A stretch of DNA of 64,000 nt from Serinicoccus chungangensis. Lineage in GTDB: Bacteria; Actinomycetota; Actinomycetes; Actinomycetales; Dermatophilaceae. Every line of letters starts with the position of its first letter. Positions within the stretch are counted from its first letter, which is position 1. Of the stretch, positions 36,574-43,920 are shown piece by piece. The notes under the pieces were generated by a model. It was given only the letters and a program-made list of their open reading frames with translations, made no database searches and was not told where the DNA came from. Both the position numbers and the translations under genes were made by a program. Location of the stretch: positions 434,001-498,000 of the forward strand of contig NZ_CP040887.1 of assembly GCF_006337125.1 (NCBI RefSeq), written 5' to 3'.

Positions 36574-37494
36574 ATGCGCCTGGGTGTCATCGACGTCGGA
36601 TCGAACACGGTCCACCTGCTGGTCGTGGACGCCCACCCCGGCGGCCACCCCACACCCGACTTCTCGCACAAGGTGGAGCTGCGCCTCGCCGAGCACCTCA
36701 CGGCGGCCGGTGACATCAGCCCCGAGGGCGCCGAGAAGCTGGCCGGCTTCGTCGCGGACTGCGTGGAGGTCGCGGCGAGCCGTGGGGCCACCGAGCTGCT
36801 GCCCTTCGCCACCAGCGCGATCCGCGAGGCCGGCAACACCGACGAGGTGCTGGCCCTGGTCCGGGACCGGTCGGGGGTCGACCTCGACGTCCTCCCGGGG
36901 GAGGAGGAGGCGCGCGCGGCCTTCCTCGCCGTGCGGCGGTGGTTCGGCTGGTCCGCGAGCCGCCTGCTCGGCGTGGACATCGGGGGCGGCTCGCTGGAGC
37001 TGGCGGCGGGGATGGACGAGCAGCCTGACGTGGCGGTCTCGCTGCCCCTGGGCGCCGGGCGGCTGAGCCGCGAGCTGGCCCACGACCCCCCCGGAGCAGG
37101 GGGAGATCAAGGCCCTGCGCAAGCGCATCCGGTCCGAGGTCGCCGCCGCCCAGCCGGCCCTCGCCAAGGTGGGGTCTCCCCAGCTGGTGGCCGGCACCAG
37201 CAAGACCGTCCGCTCGCTGGCGCGGGCCTGCGGGGCCGCCCCGCGGGGGGACGGGCTCTACGTCCCCCGGGTCCTGCGCTTCGCCGACCTCGCCGAGCTC
37301 ACGCCCCGGCTGCTGCGGATGTCGGCGGCCGAGCGAGCCGGGCTCCCCGGGGTCTCGGTCGCCCGGCAGCTCGCGGCAGGGGCGCTCGTCCTGGAGGCCG
37401 TGCTGGAGCTGAGCGGGGTCGACGAGCTGTCGGTGTGCCCGTGGCGCTGCGCGAGGGCCTCATCCTGCGTTTCCTGGACGGGCTGAGCTGGTGA
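36574..37494 (+). CDS. ppx: Exopolyphosphatase / pppGpp phosphohydrolase (Ppx/GppA), two frameshifts
   Basis: The protein belongs to the actin-like Ppx/GppA family that degrades polyphosphate or pppGpp. The N-terminal [35 protein letters not shown] and [11 protein letters not shown] are clear in one frame to about 37090. A seven-C run (37086-37092) then shifts the family sequence ([35 protein letters not shown]) into a second frame. Near 37443 the frame returns to the first, giving [16 protein letters not shown]. One C too many and one G too few restore a continuous ~306-residue protein. The stop overlaps the next start as GTGA. Confidence 0.82.
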   Translation: MRLGVIDVGSNTVHLLVVDAHPGGHPTPDFSHKVELRLAEHLTAAGDISPEGAEKLAGFVADCVEVAASRGATELLPFATSAIREAGNTDEVLALVRDRSGVDLDVLPGEEEARAAFLAVRRWFGWSASRLLGVDIGGGSLELAAGMDEQPDVAVSLPLGAGRLSRELAHDPPGAGGDQGPAQAHPVRGRRRPAGPRQGGVSPAGGRHQQDRPLAGAGLRGRPAGGRALRPPGPALRRPRRAHAPAAADVGGRASRAPRGLGRPAARGRGARPGGRAGAERGRRAVGVPVALREGLILRFLDGLSW

Positions 37495-38300
37495 CCCCCC
37501 GCATCCCGGTCCACCTGTCGACGTCCTCGGTCTACCCCGAGAACGCCGCCTACGCCTTCGACCTGGCCGAGCGGCTCGGCTACGACGGCGTCGAGATCAT
37601 GGTCTGGACCGACCCGGTGACCCAGGAGGCGGGCGCGCTGAGCGCGCTGGCCGCCCTGCACGAGCTGCAGATCGGCGCCATCCACGCGCCGACCCTGCTG
37701 CTGGCGCAGCGGCTGTGGGGCTGGGAGCCCTGGGGCAAGATCGAGCGTGCGCTGGACCTCGCCCGCGACGTGCAGGCGCAGTGCGTGGTCGTGCACCCGC
37801 CGTTCCGCTGGCAGCGGGGGTATGCCGAGGGCTTCGTCGAGGGGGTGGCGCAGCGGCAGGAGCGCTGGGGCATCCCCATCGCGGTGGAGAACATGTTCCC
37901 GTGGCGCACCGGCGGGTCGGCGATGCAGGCCTACCTGCCCGGACCCGACCCGCGCGACTACCCCTACAGCGACGTGACCTTCGACATCAGCCACGCCGCC
38001 ACCGCCGGTGAGGACGCCCTGGACATGGTGCGCGACCTGGGTGGGCGGGTGCGGCACGTGCACCTGGGGGATTCCTTCGGCTCGTTCCGCGACGAGCACC
38101 TCGTCCCCGGACGCGGCGACCAGCGCTGCCGCGAGGTGCTGGAGCACCTGGTGGCGACCGGCTTCCCCGGCGTCGTGAGCCTGGAGGTGGGCACGCGCAC
38201 GATGAAGACGGCCGAGCGGGAGGCGGCCCTGGCGGAGTCGCTGGCGTTCGCCCGCGAGCACCTCGGGCAGCACGACCTCCCGGGCGCCCGGGGGTCCTGA
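37491..38300 (+). CDS. Sugar phosphate isomerase/epimerase-like TIM-barrel protein
   Basis: The 269-residue protein belongs to the AP-endonuclease-2/xylose-isomerase-like barrel family (as Rv0498 in the same place in mycobacteria). Segments [43 protein letters not shown] and HVHLGDSFG carry the probable metal ligands (Glu, His, Asp, His). The substrate is unknown. GTG 37491 overlaps the ppx stop by four bases, so it is translationally coupled. Confidence 0.8.
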   Translation: MTPRIPVHLSTSSVYPENAAYAFDLAERLGYDGVEIMVWTDPVTQEAGALSALAALHELQIGAIHAPTLLLAQRLWGWEPWGKIERALDLARDVQAQCVVVHPPFRWQRGYAEGFVEGVAQRQERWGIPIAVENMFPWRTGGSAMQAYLPGPDPRDYPYSDVTFDISHAATAGEDALDMVRDLGGRVRHVHLGDSFGSFRDEHLVPGRGDQRCREVLEHLVATGFPGVVSLEVGTRTMKTAEREAALAESLAFAREHLGQHDLPGARGS

Positions 38301-38419
38301 GCGGTCGCGGACGCGTCGTCCCGGCCGGTGACGTGGGGGCCGACCTCGCGGTGCTCGCCGCGTTCTTCGCGGGCTCGATCGCGCTCGCCTCGCTCACCCT
38401 GCGACGACGCACGCCGTGA
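38300..38419 (+). pseudogene. Possible remnant of an ABC transporter permease C-terminus
   Basis: A 39-codon open stretch between the isomerase and proline dehydrogenase genes ends ADLAVLAAFFAGSIALASL then TLRRRTP and a stop. This looks like the last membrane helix and basic tail of an ABC-2 type permease. There is no convincing start or upstream domain, so a relic of a deleted transporter is more likely than a functional small protein. A small membrane protein from GTG 38332 remains possible. Confidence 0.3.
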
Positions 38420-38423
38420 GGCG

Positions 38424-38429
38424 TAGCCT
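38424..38429 (+). promoter_or_regulatory. Leaderless-type -10 (TAGCCT) for proline dehydrogenase
   Basis: It ends seven bases before ATG 38437, and there is no Shine-Dalgarno sequence. Confidence 0.5.
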
Positions 38430-38436
38430 GGGGCCC

Positions 38437-39402
38437 ATGGAGCTCGCCGACCTCAACCCCTCCGCCCTGATGCGCCAGACGCTGCTCGGCGTGAGTCGCA
38501 ACACCACCCTGCGCCAGGTGATCGAGCAGGCCCCGGTGAGCCGGGACGTCGTCAGGCGTTTCGTCGCCGGCGACAGCACCCCGGACGCCGTGCGCGTGGC
38601 GGGCGAGCTCGTGGACACGCACCGGCAGGTGACCATCGACTACCTCGGCGAGGACACGACCGACCCGGCGCAGGCCGAGGCCACCCGGGACGCCTACCTC
38701 GGGCTGATCGCGGCCCTGTCCGAGGCCGGTCTGACCCAGGGCGGCGCGGCCGAGGTGAGCCTCAAGCTCTCGGCCCTCGGCCAGTTCCTGGGGCGTGACG
38801 GCCACGCCATCGCGCTGGACAACGCCCGGGCCATCTGCCAGGCGGCGGCCAACGCCGGCACCACGGTCACCCTCGACATGGAGGACCACACCACCACCGA
38901 CCCGACGCTGTCCGCGCTCGCCGAGCTGCGCCAGGACTGGCCGTGGGTGGGCGTGGCGCTGCAGGCATACCTGCACCGCACCGAGCAGGACTGCCGCGAC
39001 CTCGCCCACGAGGGGTCGCGCATCCGGCTGTGCAAGGGCGCCTACAAGCAGCCGGAGTCGGTCGCCTTCCAGGACAAGGACGACGTCGACAAGGCCTACG
39101 TCCGCTGCCTCAAGATCCTCGTCGAGGGTGACGGCTACCCCATGATCGCCACCCACGACCCGCGCCTGGTCGAGATCGCCTCGGTGCTCGCCGCGAAGGC
39201 CCAGCGCGACGCCGACAGCTACGAGTTCCAGATGCTGCTGGGGATCCGTCCGGACGAGCAGCTGCGGCTGGCCGGCGCCGGGTCGCGGATGCGGGTCTAC
39301 CTGCCCTACGGCGAGGACTGGTACGGCTACCTCGTGCGGCGGATGGCCGAGCGCCCGGCCAACCTGACCTTCTTCCTGCGCGGCCTGGCGACCAAGGGCT
39401 GA
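38437..39402 (+). CDS. Proline dehydrogenase (monofunctional, FAD-dependent)
   Basis: It oxidises proline to pyrroline-5-carboxylate, passing electrons to the quinone pool. The 321-residue barrel shows VSLKLSALGQF, TLDMEDHTTTD, IRLCKGAYKQP, MIATHDPRL, FQMLLGIRPDEQ and the C-terminal FAD/proline motif YGEDWYGYLVRRMAERPAN. No aldehyde dehydrogenase domain is fused. It is five bases upstream of proC, so the catabolic and biosynthetic P5C/proline enzymes share a transcript. Confidence 0.92.
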   Translation: MELADLNPSALMRQTLLGVSRNTTLRQVIEQAPVSRDVVRRFVAGDSTPDAVRVAGELVDTHRQVTIDYLGEDTTDPAQAEATRDAYLGLIAALSEAGLTQGGAAEVSLKLSALGQFLGRDGHAIALDNARAICQAAANAGTTVTLDMEDHTTTDPTLSALAELRQDWPWVGVALQAYLHRTEQDCRDLAHEGSRIRLCKGAYKQPESVAFQDKDDVDKAYVRCLKILVEGDGYPMIATHDPRLVEIASVLAAKAQRDADSYEFQMLLGIRPDEQLRLAGAGSRMRVYLPYGEDWYGYLVRRMAERPANLTFFLRGLATKG

Positions 39403-39407
39403 CCACG

Positions 39408-40211
39408 GTGCCGATCGCTCTCCTCGGGGCCGGCGTCATGGGCAGCACGCTCGCGGCGGCGCTCATCCGCTCCGGCCACGACCCCGACGACCTCGTCCTC
39501 AGCGACCGCGTCACCGCCCGCGCCGAGCAGGTGGCGACCCAGCACGGCACCCGGCACGACGCGCCCGCGGCCGCGGCGGCCGCCGCCGACGTCGTGGTGC
39601 TGGCCGTCAAGCCGCAGGACATGGCCGCCCTGGTCGCCGAGATCCGCGACCACGTGCGACCGGACGCCCTCGTGGTCTCCATCGCGGCGGGCATCACCAC
39701 CGAGTTCCTCGAGCGCCGCCTGCCGGAGGGCACCTCGGTGGTCCGGGTCATGCCCAACACGCCGGCGCTGGTGGACCAGGGCATGTCGGCCATGAGCCCG
39801 GGCCGGCACTGCACCGAGGAGCAGGTCGAACGGGCGCGCACCCTCATGGGGCACGTCGGACGGGTCGTCGTGCTCGACGAGGGGCACCAGGACGCGGTGA
39901 CCGCGATCAGCGGCAGCGGCCCGTCCTACATCTTCTACGTGGTGGAGGCGATGATCGAGGCGGGGGTGCTGCTGGGCCTCCCGCGGGACACGTCCACCGA
40001 GCTCGTCGTCCAGACGTTGTATGGTGCGGCCACGATGATCCGGGAGACCGGGACCCACCCGACCGTGCTCAGGGAACAGGTCTCCAGCCCGGGAGGCACC
40101 AGTGTCGCCGCTCTGCGGGCGCTGGAGGATCACAAGGTCAGGGCCGCTTTCCTGACCGCCATGGAGGCGGCCGCGAGGAGGTCGCACGAGCTGTCGCCGC
40201 GCGAGGAGTGA
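39408..40211 (+). CDS. proC: Pyrroline-5-carboxylate reductase
   Basis: It reduces P5C to proline with NADPH, the last step of proline synthesis. The N-terminal dinucleotide fold (IALLGAGVMGSTLAAALI) is followed by AVKPQDM, VRVMPNTPALV and the C-terminal signature AISGSGPSYIFYVVEAMIEAGVLLGLP plus SSPGGTSVAALRALE (given here as separate motifs). The protein has 267 residues. GTG 39408 lies five bases after the proline dehydrogenase stop. A hairpin follows the gene. Confidence 0.95.
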   Translation: MPIALLGAGVMGSTLAAALIRSGHDPDDLVLSDRVTARAEQVATQHGTRHDAPAAAAAAADVVVLAVKPQDMAALVAEIRDHVRPDALVVSIAAGITTEFLERRLPEGTSVVRVMPNTPALVDQGMSAMSPGRHCTEEQVERARTLMGHVGRVVVLDEGHQDAVTAISGSGPSYIFYVVEAMIEAGVLLGLPRDTSTELVVQTLYGAATMIRETGTHPTVLREQVSSPGGTSVAALRALEDHKVRAAFLTAMEAAARRSHELSPREE

Positions 40212-40213
40212 GG

Positions 40214-40233
40214 CTCGGTGCCGTGTCACCGAG
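40214..40233 (+). terminator. Hairpin after proC
   Basis: CTCGGTG and CACCGAG form a perfect 7-bp stem around a six-base loop, starting two bases after the proC stop. No T-run follows, so termination is uncertain. Confidence 0.4.
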
Positions 40234-40286
40234 TGTTCACCCGTGACGGCGGGGCCCGGGCGACGCGTGTGAAAGAGTAGGCAGCT

Positions 40287-40826
40287 ATGAGCGAGATCCA
40301 CGTACGCGTGCTGGGGCCCGACGACTGGTCCTCCTACAAGGACGTCAGGCTGCGTGCCCTGCGTGAGTCTCCGGAGGCCTTCGTCGCCTCGGCCGAGGAG
40401 GAGGAGGCCTTCCCCGACGACCGGTGGCAGGAGCGGATGGAGCGCTCGCGCCGGGTCCTCGCCTACGACGGCGACGAGGTCGTCGGGGTGGTCAGCGTCG
40501 GCACCGGGCACCGCACCAACATCCCCGGCGCCGGTGAGCTCTTCGGCCTGTGGGTGGCCCCGGCCCGTCGGGGCACCGGCGTGGCCCGACGCCTCCTCGA
40601 GAAGGCCGCCAAGGTGGGCCGCGAGATCGGTCTGCGCCAGCTCGTCTACTGGGTGGGGACCGACAACGGGCGCGCCGTCGCCTTCGCCTCGAGCTTCGGC
40701 TTCCGGCCGACGGACGATCGGCGCCCCATGCGCATCCGCGGGGTGGACGAGGAGGACGCCGAGTCCGAGGAGATGATGATGGTCTACCCGCTCGGTGACG
40801 CCGCCGGGGTGCCCACCTCGCTCTGA
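40287..40826 (+). CDS. GNAT family N-acetyltransferase
   Basis: The 179-residue protein has the GNAT acetyl-CoA loop as ELFGLWVAPARRGTGVARRLL (Q/RxxGxG/A type), with the fold from VRVLGPDDW to MMMVYPL. The early RLRALRESPEAFVASAEEE segment resembles acetyltransferases acting on small molecules or protein N-termini. The substrate is unknown. It stands alone between proC and the acuC-like gene. Confidence 0.8.
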   Translation: MSEIHVRVLGPDDWSSYKDVRLRALRESPEAFVASAEEEEAFPDDRWQERMERSRRVLAYDGDEVVGVVSVGTGHRTNIPGAGELFGLWVAPARRGTGVARRLLEKAAKVGREIGLRQLVYWVGTDNGRAVAFASSFGFRPTDDRRPMRIRGVDEEDAESEEMMMVYPLGDAAGVPTSL

Positions 40827-40844
40827 GCCGCGGTCCGCGTGGTC

Positions 40845-40850
40845 TAGCGT
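40845..40850 (+). promoter_or_regulatory. Leaderless-type -10 (TAGCGT) for the acuC-like gene
   Basis: It ends six bases before ATG 40857 in a 30-base intergenic gap. Confidence 0.5.
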
Positions 40851-40856
40851 GAGCCC

Positions 40857-42044
40857 ATGACGTCGTCGTGGGTGATGTGGGACGAGCGCTACGCGGCCTA
40901 CGACTTCGGCGTGGGGCACCCCATGCACCCCAGTCGCCTCCTCCTCACCCACCGCCTGGCCCAGGACCTCGGGCTGCTGGACCACGAGGACGTGCGGCTG
41001 CTGCCCGCCCGGCACGCCACCGACGACGAGCTGCTGACCGTGCACACCCGCGACCTCGTCGAGGTGGTGCGCGAGGCCTCCGCGGACCCGTCCGCCGCGC
41101 GGGGCCGGCAGGGGGTCGGCACCGAGGACACCCCCGCCTTCGCCGGGATGCACGACGCCTCCACGCTGGCCGTGGGCGCCACGCTGGAGGCCTGCCGGGC
41201 GGTGTGGTCGGGCGAGGCGGTGCGCGCCTGCAACATCGCGGGAGGGCTGCACCACGCCATGCCCCAGGCGGCGTCCGGGTTCTGCGTCTACAACGACATC
41301 GCGGTCGGGATCCAGCACCTGCTGGACTCCGGCGCCGAGCGCGTCCTCTACCTCGATCTCGACGTCCATCACGGTGACGGGGTCGAGCGCTGCTTCTGGA
41401 ACGACCCGAGGGTCATGACGGTGTCGATCCACGAGACGGGCCGGGCGCTGTTCCCCGGCACCGGCTTCCCGGGGGACACCGGCGGACCCCGGGCCCCCGA
41501 CACGGCGGTCAACATCGCCCTGCCCCCGGGCACCGGGGACGAGGGGTGGCTGAGGGCCTACGAGGCCGTCGTCCCCACCCTCGCCCGGGCCTTCGACCCG
41601 CAGATCGTCGTGAGCCAGCACGGGTGCGACTGCCACTACGCCGACCCGCTGGCCCACCTCGCCGTGTCGATGGAGGCCCTGGCGGTCGCCTACGGCCGGG
41701 TCCGGGACCTGGCCGACGACCTGACGGACGGCCGCTGGGTGGCCCTCGGCGGCGGGGGGTACGAGCTGGTCGAGGTGGTCCCGCGCGCCTGGGCCCACCT
41801 CATCGGGGTGGTGACGGGCCGCCCGGTCGACCCCACCACCCCCGTCCCGGAGACCTGGCGCCGCCACGTGGAGGAGGTCTACGGCCAGGACGCCCCGCGC
41901 ACCATGGGGGACCGGGGCGGCCGGGAGATCCGGGCCCGGCGGTGGGAGGACGGCCACGACCTCGACGACCCGGTCGACCTGGCCGTCATGGCGACCCGGA
42001 GGGCCTGCTTCCCCGGCTGGGGTCTGGACCCCTACCTCGACTGA
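40857..42044 (+). CDS. acuC: Acetoin utilisation protein AcuC / class I-type deacetylase
   Basis: The protein belongs to the histone-deacetylase-like arginase-fold family. Zinc and catalytic residues appear in GGLHHAMPQAASGFCVYND, LYLDLDVHHGDGVERCFW, SQHGCDCHYADPLAHL and LGGGGYELVEVVPRAW. AcuC deacetylates acetyl-CoA synthetase in Bacillus; the target here is inferred. Length is 395 residues. The gene lies upstream of the helix-turn-helix regulator and is separated from it by a promoter region. Confidence 0.88.
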   Translation: MTSSWVMWDERYAAYDFGVGHPMHPSRLLLTHRLAQDLGLLDHEDVRLLPARHATDDELLTVHTRDLVEVVREASADPSAARGRQGVGTEDTPAFAGMHDASTLAVGATLEACRAVWSGEAVRACNIAGGLHHAMPQAASGFCVYNDIAVGIQHLLDSGAERVLYLDLDVHHGDGVERCFWNDPRVMTVSIHETGRALFPGTGFPGDTGGPRAPDTAVNIALPPGTGDEGWLRAYEAVVPTLARAFDPQIVVSQHGCDCHYADPLAHLAVSMEALAVAYGRVRDLADDLTDGRWVALGGGGYELVEVVPRAWAHLIGVVTGRPVDPTTPVPETWRRHVEEVYGQDAPRTMGDRGGREIRARRWEDGHDLDDPVDLAVMATRRACFPGWGLDPYLD

Positions 42045-42133
42045 CGACCCGCCCGGCGGCGGTTCCTCGCACCAGCATCAGCGGGTTGCACGACGCCCAC
42101 CTGCATCTTTGGTCACTCCCGGCGTGTCGCGCT

Positions 42134-42145
42134 GGACAAATTTGT
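42134..42145. promoter_or_regulatory. Perfect palindrome GACAAATTTGTC, candidate operator
   Basis: This AT-centred 12-base palindrome stands out in GC-rich surroundings. It lies about 33 bases upstream of a TAGTGT -10 and upstream of the helix-turn-helix gene, a position suited to autoregulation. Confidence 0.4.
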
Positions 42146-42153
42146 CGTCACGA

Positions 42154-42183
42154 CTTTCGCAACCTGCACTCCTGCCCCTAGTG
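42154..42183 (+). promoter_or_regulatory. Putative promoter of the helix-turn-helix gene
   Basis: TTTCGC (42154-42159) and TAGTGT (42178-42183) are 18 bases apart. The leader to the start codon is about 70 bases. Confidence 0.4.
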
Positions 42184-42259
42184 TTAGCCCGACAACTGAG
42201 GCAGGCAGCATGCCGGAGGGGAAGCCGTGCGCGCTGCCTGCACATATTTGAGAGACGGG

Positions 42260-42469
42260 ATGCGTCCTATGGCAGATGAGCGCCAGTTCGCTGAGATGAC
42301 GTTCATGACCGTGGCCGAGGTGGCTGCCGTCATGCGTGTGTCGAAGATGACCGTGTACCGGCTGGTGCACTCGGGCGAGTTGCCCGCGGTGCGGGTCGGC
42401 CGGTCCTTCCGGGTACCCGAGAAGGCGGTCCACGCCTACCTGGAGGAGTCCTACCACGGCACCGCGTGA
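42260..42469 (+). CDS. BldC/excisionase-like helix-turn-helix DNA-binding protein
   Basis: The ~69-residue protein is one MerR-type helix-turn-helix of the excisionase family: MTVAEVAAVMRVSKMTVYRLVHSGELPAVRVG with SFRVPEKAVHAYLEE (parts given separately). It corresponds to Rv0500A, found beside proC and the bS22 gene in mycobacteria. It is not linked to a phage or integrase, so it is a host regulator despite the family name. Starts at GTG 42227, ATG 42260 and ATG 42269 are all in frame; I chose 42260, which has AGAGACGGG upstream. Confidence 0.85.
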   Translation: MRPMADERQFAEMTFMTVAEVAAVMRVSKMTVYRLVHSGELPAVRVGRSFRVPEKAVHAYLEESYHGTA

Positions 42470-42522
42470 GTCCGGCCGTGCCGGTCGCCGCCGGTGCGCC
42501 ACCCGGCGGGTGACCCCGGCTT

Positions 42523-42552
42523 TTGGGAGCCCGGCGCCCGTCGCGCTACGCT
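42523..42552 (+). promoter_or_regulatory. Putative promoter of the bS22 gene
   Basis: TTGGGA (42523-42528) and TACGCT (42547-42552) are separated by 18 bases. The leader is about 80 bases. Confidence 0.45.
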
Positions 42553-42638
42553 GACGTGGCTGTGCAGCGCCGCCCGAGGTCCTCACGGACCGGGCCGCCG
42601 GCTGCACCACCCGGACCGACGACGAGAAGGATGGCCCC

Positions 42639-42737
42639 ATGGGCTCTGTGATCAAGAAGCGCCGCAAGCGGATGGCCAAGAAGAAGCACCGCAAGCTGCT
42701 GCGCAAGACGCGTCACCAGCGTCGCAACAAGAAGTAG
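42639..42737 (+). CDS. Small ribosomal subunit protein bS22 (AURKAIP1/COX24 domain)
   Basis: This 32-residue protein is almost entirely Lys, Arg and His ([18 protein letters not shown], then [11 protein letters not shown]). It matches the tiny actinobacterial ribosomal protein bS22, equivalent to Rv0500B. It binds the 30S subunit. A GAGAAGG ribosome site is eight bases upstream and a strong terminator follows. It is easily missed because of its length. Confidence 0.9.
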   Translation: MGSVIKKRRKRMAKKKHRKLLRKTRHQRRNKK

Positions 42738-42769
42738 GACGTACCGGCGGTACCGCCGACGACCTGACC

Positions 42770-42797
42770 GAGGCGCCCCGGCCCACCGGGGCGCCTC
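42770..42797 (+). terminator. Hairpin terminator after the bS22 gene
   Basis: A perfect 12-bp stem (42770-42781 with 42786-42797) encloses the loop CCCA. A separate 12-base palindrome, GGCGGTACCGCC, lies just upstream at 42746-42757. Confidence 0.8.
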
Positions 42798-42818
42798 GTC
42801 GTCTCTGGAGGGAGGGCC

Positions 42819-43100
42819 GTGCGCCTGCCACGCCGAGCCCGGACGCCGCGCGTCGAGATGCTGTCGCGCCCCGGGTGCCACCTGTGCGAGCAGATGCTCC
42901 AGGTGGTCTCGCAGCAGGTGCCCACGGTCGTCGTGCGGGACATCGACGCGGAGCGTCGCGCGGGGGTCATGGACGAGCGCGAGCACGACGGCTGGACCAC
43001 CCAGGTGCCCGTCCTGCTCGTCGACGGGTCGCCCGTCGCCCGCTGGCAGATCGACCCGGCGGAGCTGCGCGCCGCCCTGTCGGCCCGACGGCGTCGGTAG
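42819..43100 (+). CDS. Glutaredoxin-like (DUF836) protein
   Basis: The 93-residue protein has a thioredoxin-like fold with the redox motif SRPGCHLCEQM and the cis-Pro segment TTQVPVLLVDG. It corresponds to Rv0508 just ahead of the haem genes in mycobacteria. Substrates are unknown. GTG 42819 has GGAGGG a few bases upstream. It is read in the same direction as rex and the hem genes but has a 151-base gap to rex. Confidence 0.85.
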   Translation: MRLPRRARTPRVEMLSRPGCHLCEQMLQVVSQQVPTVVVRDIDAERRAGVMDEREHDGWTTQVPVLLVDGSPVARWQIDPAELRAALSARRRR

Positions 43101-43198
43101 CTCCCCGCGGGGGCCCGGGGCCCGGCGCCGTTTTGGAGGAAGACGGGGTCCGAGCCTAGAGTTGAGGGGTCCGCGCCGATCGGTGCACGAGGGTCTGA

Positions 43199-43204
43199 TA
43201 TAAG
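43199..43204 (+). promoter_or_regulatory. Possible rex promoter -10 (TATAAG)
   Basis: GATATAAG is the most AT-rich hexamer in the gap and lies about 50 bases before the rex start. No TGTGAA-N-TTCACA-type Rex operator could be found nearby. Confidence 0.4.
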
Positions 43205-43251
43205 CCCCCGCCGGGTCGGCGCTGCCCATCCAGAGAGGAGCCGGTGCCGCC

Positions 43252-43920
43252 GTGATGGCTGAGTCGAACCGGCGAGGTGTGCCAGAGGCCACCGTCGGCA
43301 GACTCCCGGGCTACCTGCAGGCTCTGTCCACCGTGGCGGAGCAGGGTCGGACCTCGATCTCCAGCGAGGAGCTGGCCGGTCTCGCGGGGGTGCGGTCGGC
43401 CCAGGTGCGCAAGGACCTCTCCCACCTCGGGAGCTACGGCGTGCGTGGGGTGGGGTATGACGTCGCGCGCCTCGCCGAGCAGGTGTCGGCCGAGCTCGGG
43501 CTCAGCCGGGACTGGCCGGTCGTCATCGTGGGGATGGGCAACCTGGGGCGTGCGCTGGCCAGCTACGAGGGCCTGGCGACCCGGGGTTTCCACGTCGTCG
43601 CCCTGGCCGACAACGATCCCGGCGTCGTGGGGAGCCAGGTCGAGGGCATGACGGTGCAGGCGCTCGGGGACCTGCGCCCGGACGGCCCGGTCGCGGTGGG
43701 GGTCATCACCACCCCGCCGCACGCCGCCCAGGAGGTCGCCGACGTGCTGGTCGGGCTGGGTGTGCACTCTCTGCTCACCTTCGCGCCGGGGGTCCTCGAG
43801 GTCCCCTCGGACGTGGACGTCCGCCGCGTGGACCTCGCCACCGAGCTGCAGATCCTGACCTTCCACCAGCACCAGCGTGCCGTGGCGGTCTCCGGGTCCG
43901 GCGTGGAGGAGGTCTCGTGA
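43252..43920 (+). CDS. rex: Redox-sensing transcriptional repressor Rex
   Basis: Rex binds DNA when NADH/NAD+ is low and controls respiratory genes. The N-terminal winged helix (RLPGYLQALSTVAEQG, SSEELAGLAGVRSAQVRKDL) is followed by a Rossmann fold (VVIVGMGNLGRALASY, VALADNDPGVVG) and a C-terminal swap helix. Rex leading a hemACD operon is known from Streptomyces. GTG 43252 and ATG 43255 are adjacent possible starts. The stop overlaps hemA as GTGA. Confidence 0.94.
   Translation: MMAESNRRGVPEATVGRLPGYLQALSTVAEQGRTSISSEELAGLAGVRSAQVRKDLSHLGSYGVRGVGYDVARLAEQVSAELGLSRDWPVVIVGMGNLGRALASYEGLATRGFHVVALADNDPGVVGSQVEGMTVQALGDLRPDGPVAVGVITTPPHAAQEVADVLVGLGVHSLLTFAPGVLEVPSDVDVRRVDLATELQILTFHQHQRAVAVSGSGVEEVS

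Noticed and set aside
42260-42469. Phage excisionase
   Set aside because: The gene is in the excisionase-like family by fold only. Its neighbours (bS22, proC region, glutaredoxin-like) match the chromosomal order in mycobacteria and no phage gene is present.
43101-43251. Rex operator upstream of rex
   Set aside because: Autoregulation is known in Streptomyces, but no TGTGAA/TTCACA-type dyad is visible in this gap.
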